DNA of 64,000 nt from the NCBI GenBank assembly GCA_017469885.1, contig JAFUFO010000016.1:62001-126000 (forward strand), written 5' to 3'. Below, piece after piece: positions 61,813-64,000 of the stretch. Each line of letters begins with the position of its first letter. The first letter of the stretch is position 1. The notes beneath the pieces were generated by a model. It had not been told where the DNA came from, searched no databases, and saw only the letters and a list, made by a program, of their open reading frames with translations. Made by a program: the position numbers and the translations under genes. This stretch comes from Solobacterium sp. (GTDB taxonomy: Bacteria > Bacillota_I > Bacilli_A > Erysipelotrichales > Erysipelotrichaceae).

Positions 61813-61903
61813 AGATGGGTTTCTCCTTGTTTTTCATTCCTATTGTATCGTAATTAAAAAAAATCCACCCGCATTCTTGTGCAGACCCTCATTTTCATTT
61901 GCA
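61813..61903 (-). promoter_or_regulatory. Promoter region of the CARF-HEPN candidate
   Basis: On the minus strand TACAAT lies about 38 bases before the start, followed by AAGGAG. A T8 run precedes the box. No good -35 is evident. Nothing else is seen here. Confidence 0.4.
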
Positions 61904-62095
61904 ATCTCTGTTAAAAAGACCGATACTGTAGTTGCCCATATAAACCGGCCGCACTATAAAGACAGTAAATTGCCGACAGCGGAATACCACATTGAAGACA
62001 GACAGCTGGTATACCTTCTTATGCACGGAACGGGTAACGCGGCAGGATGGGCATTCAAGAGTTCAGGGTCCGACGGGATCCTGATTTTTTTATAA
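61904..62095 (+). pseudogene. Possible 3' remnant of an unknown gene
   Basis: An open stretch without a start codon or ribosome binding site codes for about 60 residues including KLPTAEYHIEDRQLVYLL and HGTGNAAGWAFKSSG, with the codon bias of local genes. It ends inside a plus-strand terminator, as a true gene end would. The 5' part seems deleted. I do not recognise the family, and it may be chance. Confidence 0.3.
62065..62092 (+). terminator. Plus-strand terminator of the remnant
   Basis: AGGGTCC GACG GGATCCT (one G-T pair) followed by GATTTTTTT. Confidence 0.6.
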
Positions 62096-62129
62096 AAAAG
62101 CCGCCGTACAGATGTTATGCACAGCGGCT
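62093..62129 (-). terminator. Terminator of lysC-asd
   Basis: Minus-strand stem AGCCGC/GCGGCT enclosing a long loop with partial pairing, followed by TTTTTTAT, 10 bases after the asd stop. Confidence 0.8.
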
Positions 62130-62138
62130 CATATAAAC

Positions 62139-63119
62139 TCAGTGATTCACAATATATTCGAGAATCTGTACGGCATTGGAGGCAGCGCCCTTGCGGATCT
62201 GGTCTCCGCAGCACCACAGTGCAAGTCCGTCCAGCGCCGGATCCTTCCGGATACGGCCCGCAAAGACAAGATCCTGATTGCTGGTATCCAGCGGCATCGG
62301 GTAGCCTTCCGCAAGATAACGGACGCCGTCTGCCGCGTCGATTGCCTTCGCAGCTTCTTCAATTCCGATCTCACGCTCGCAGGCAACGCTGACGGAAATC
62401 GAATGGGAACGAAATACCGGAACACGCACGCATGTGCAGGTAACCTTCATCTCCGGATTGTGCAGAATCTTCCGGCCTTCATTTCCGAGCTTCGCCTCTT
62501 CGGTTGTCACGCCGTTTCCGGTGTCGGAACCGATCCAGGGAATGCAGTTGTACGCAATCTGGGCCGGGAATACCTTCGGCTGAACCGCTTCTCCAGCCGC
62601 AAGTGCCTTTACTTCCTCTTCAAGTTCACGCATACCGTTGATGCCGGCACCGCTGACTGCCTGATAAGTGCTGGCGACCATGCGTTTGATCGGGCTGAGG
62701 CGGTGAATCGGTGCCACTGCCATCAGGGTGATGATCGTGCTGCAGTTCGGATTGGAAATAATACCGTTATGATGCAGTGCATCTTCTCCGTTGATTTCCG
62801 GCACGACCAGCGGTACATCCGGATTCAGACGGAAGGAACTGGAGTTATCAATGAATACCGCTCCGGACTGTTTGATCGCCGGCGCAAATTCCTTTGCGAA
62901 TTCCGCTTCCACAGCACCGAGCACGAAGTCGAGTCCGGCAAATGCACTGTCCTTTGCCTCCTGGATAATCAGCTCGCTGTCCTTGAACTTCACTGCCTTT
63001 CCGGCACTGCGGCTGCTTGCGAGGAGCCGCAGCTCATCACATGCGATATTGCGTTCTTCGATGCATTCCAGCATCTGGCGGCCTACCGCACCGGTCGCTC
63101 CGAGAATTCCGATTTTCAT
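62139..63119 (-). CDS. asd: Aspartate-semialdehyde dehydrogenase
   Basis: 326 residues. The NADP-binding GILGATGAVGRQML at the start, active-site cysteine in ISNPNCSTIITL near residue 126, and VSGAGINGMRELEEE near residue 155 are diagnostic. It reduces aspartyl phosphate to the semialdehyde for lysine, threonine and methionine synthesis. Its ATG overlaps the lysC stop by 4 bases, so aspartate kinase and the next enzyme are coupled. Confidence 0.97.
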   Translation of the reverse strand: MKIGILGATGAVGRQMLECIEERNIACDELRLLASSRSAGKAVKFKDSELIIQEAKDSAFAGLDFVLGAVEAEFAKEFAPAIKQSGAVFIDNSSSFRLNPDVPLVVPEINGEDALHHNGIISNPNCSTIITLMAVAPIHRLSPIKRMVASTYQAVSGAGINGMRELEEEVKALAAGEAVQPKVFPAQIAYNCIPWIGSDTGNGVTTEEAKLGNEGRKILHNPEMKVTCTCVRVPVFRSHSISVSVACEREIGIEEAAKAIDAADGVRYLAEGYPMPLDTSNQDLVFAGRIRKDPALDGLALWCCGDQIRKGAASNAVQILEYIVNH

Positions 63120-64000
63120 GCGTTTTTACCTTCTTCCTTGATAAATCTGTCATAGATGCACTGAATCGATTTTTCAAAATCGCGGTTGTGCACGCCGATG
63201 ATGATGCTGAGCTCATAACTGCTCTGGTTGATGACCTTGATATTGATCTGGTTCTGTCCGAACTCGGAGAGCAGACGTCCGGAAATACCCGGCTGATCCT
63301 TCATTGCCCGGCCGACAATCGCAATCAGGGCAATATGTTCTTCGATCCGGATGTCATCCGGCTTCAGTTCTTCCTTCATCTTTCCGACAATGTCATACAG
63401 ACAGTGGTTGATGAGGTCAGATGCCGCAATTACCGAATAGGTATCAACTGTGGTAGGAACGGATTCAATGGATACGCCGTATTCTTCAAAGATCGAAAGA
63501 ATCTTCCGCAGGAAGCCGACTTCCGTGCTGGAGTGCATTTTCTGCAGGGTAATGCAGGTAAAGTCCTTGCGGCCGCTGATACCGGTAATGATATGCGGCG
63601 GATTGACCGCGTCCTTTTCACTGCAGTCTGCCATGATCAGGGTGCCCGGATTATCCGGATCATTGGTGTTGCGTACATTGATTGGGATATTCTTATCCTT
63701 TACCGGGAAGATTGCGTCATCATGAAGCACATTGGCGCCCATGTAGGACATTTCCCGCAGCTCACTGTAGTTGATGCACGGAATGCCGAGCGGATTCTTT
63801 ACGATCCGCGGATCTGCGACAAGGAAGCCGCTGACATCGGTCCAGTTTTCATACACGTCCGCATCCACAACATTGGCAAGAATTGCGCCGGTGATATCGC
63901 TTCCGCCCCGGCTCATGATACGGATGACACCGTTGGGCAGTGCACCGTAGAATCCCGGCACCACAAGACCGCGATCGGTAACCCGCGCTTCGATCAGCGC
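63116..64000 (-). CDS. lysC: Aspartate kinase, C-terminal part (cut by window edge)
   Basis: The frame is open to base 64000; about 294 residues are visible. The catalytic-domain end has VPGFYGALPNGVIRIMSRGG followed by SDITGAI, and the tail contains two ACT domains (ITGISGRKDFTCITLQ and IALIAIVGRAMKDQPGIS) that normally bind lysine or threonine. It phosphorylates aspartate. The start codon lies outside the window. It is followed by asd with a 4-base overlap. Confidence 0.95.
   Translation of the reverse strand, partial: ALIEARVTDRGLVVPGFYGALPNGVIRIMSRGGSDITGAILANVVDADVYENWTDVSGFLVADPRIVKNPLGIPCINYSELREMSYMGANVLHDDAIFPVKDKNIPINVRNTNDPDNPGTLIMADCSEKDAVNPPHIITGISGRKDFTCITLQKMHSSTEVGFLRKILSIFEEYGVSIESVPTTVDTYSVIAASDLINHCLYDIVGKMKEELKPDDIRIEEHIALIAIVGRAMKDQPGISGRLLSEFGQNQINIKVINQSSYELSIIIGVHNRDFEKSIQCIYDRFIKEEGKNA

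Noticed and set aside
1-64000. CRISPR array to accompany the CARF-HEPN candidate
   Set aside because: No regularly spaced direct repeats of 25-40 bases were found anywhere in the window.
1-64000. tRNA or rRNA genes
   Set aside because: Gaps between genes are short and none contains a TTCGANTC-type T-loop with a matching acceptor stem, or rRNA sequence.

Overview
The window looks like a stretch of chromosome from a low-to-moderate G+C Bacillota. The combination of rapZ-yvcK-whiA, hprK, rpmG-secE-nusG, AddAB, Lgt-processed lipoproteins and strong T-run terminators supports this. An Erysipelotrichia-type gut bacterium is my best guess, but that is inference. Third codon positions are G/C-rich, so long antisense open frames are common and were discarded. 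I saw no tRNA, rRNA, CRISPR array, insertion sequence or prophage.

Layout. 1-5.1 kb (all minus): a partial DUF349-type protein, lgt-rpiB plus a membrane-anchored protein, a DUF308 membrane protein and a 5'-nucleotidase-like phosphoesterase. 5.2-12.2 kb: rpmG-secE-nusG, a HAD/phosphoglycerate-mutase pair, an amino-acid binding lipoprotein, metA, a secreted CHAP protein (plus strand), a second HAD phosphatase and a lipoprotein. 12.2-13.8 kb: a structured intergenic region and a degenerate tyrosine-recombinase-like gene with a six-codon upstream frame. 13.8-22 kb: one long minus-strand operon mutS-uvrA-rhomboid-hprK-ppaX-like-CpXC. 22-29 kb: two DUF4230 paralogues flank RNase Z, serC-serA and a former lipoprotein. 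29-34.7 kb: an envelope protein, then two tandem bacteriocin-export-type ABC transporters, the second frameshifted, then a gene remnant. 34.7-41 kb: a lipoprotein, gap, and a five-gene rapZ-yvcK-whiA operon. 41-45.3 kb: a Clp/CbxX-type double AAA+ protein, an XpaC-like protein and an unknown partner. 45.5-51.3 kb: addB-addA. 51.4-59.6 kb: nudC, a PTS permease with a cysteine-less IIB, an esterase, a second copy of the envelope protein, and a redox/stress set (thioredoxin-like lipoprotein, glutathione peroxidase, OhrR, CDF transporter, GlsB-like protein, rhodanese-thioredoxin lipoprotein). 59.6-64 kb: a large protein that looks like a CARF (TM1812/Csx1-like) plus HEPN protein with no CRISPR locus nearby, then lysC-asd, cut by the window edge.

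The items most worth following up are the orphan CARF-HEPN candidate, several genes whose start codon falls 6-9 bases after an extended -10 box with no ribosome binding site (leaderless or nearly leaderless messages), the ABC exporter pair with an inactivated C39 domain and a frameshift, the degenerate recombinase with a coupled upstream mini-frame, and the tandem palindromes ahead of serC. Biosynthesis is represented by serine (serC, serA), the aspartate family (lysC, asd) and methionine (metA, predicted to use acetyl-CoA). DNA maintenance is represented by mutS, uvrA and addAB.
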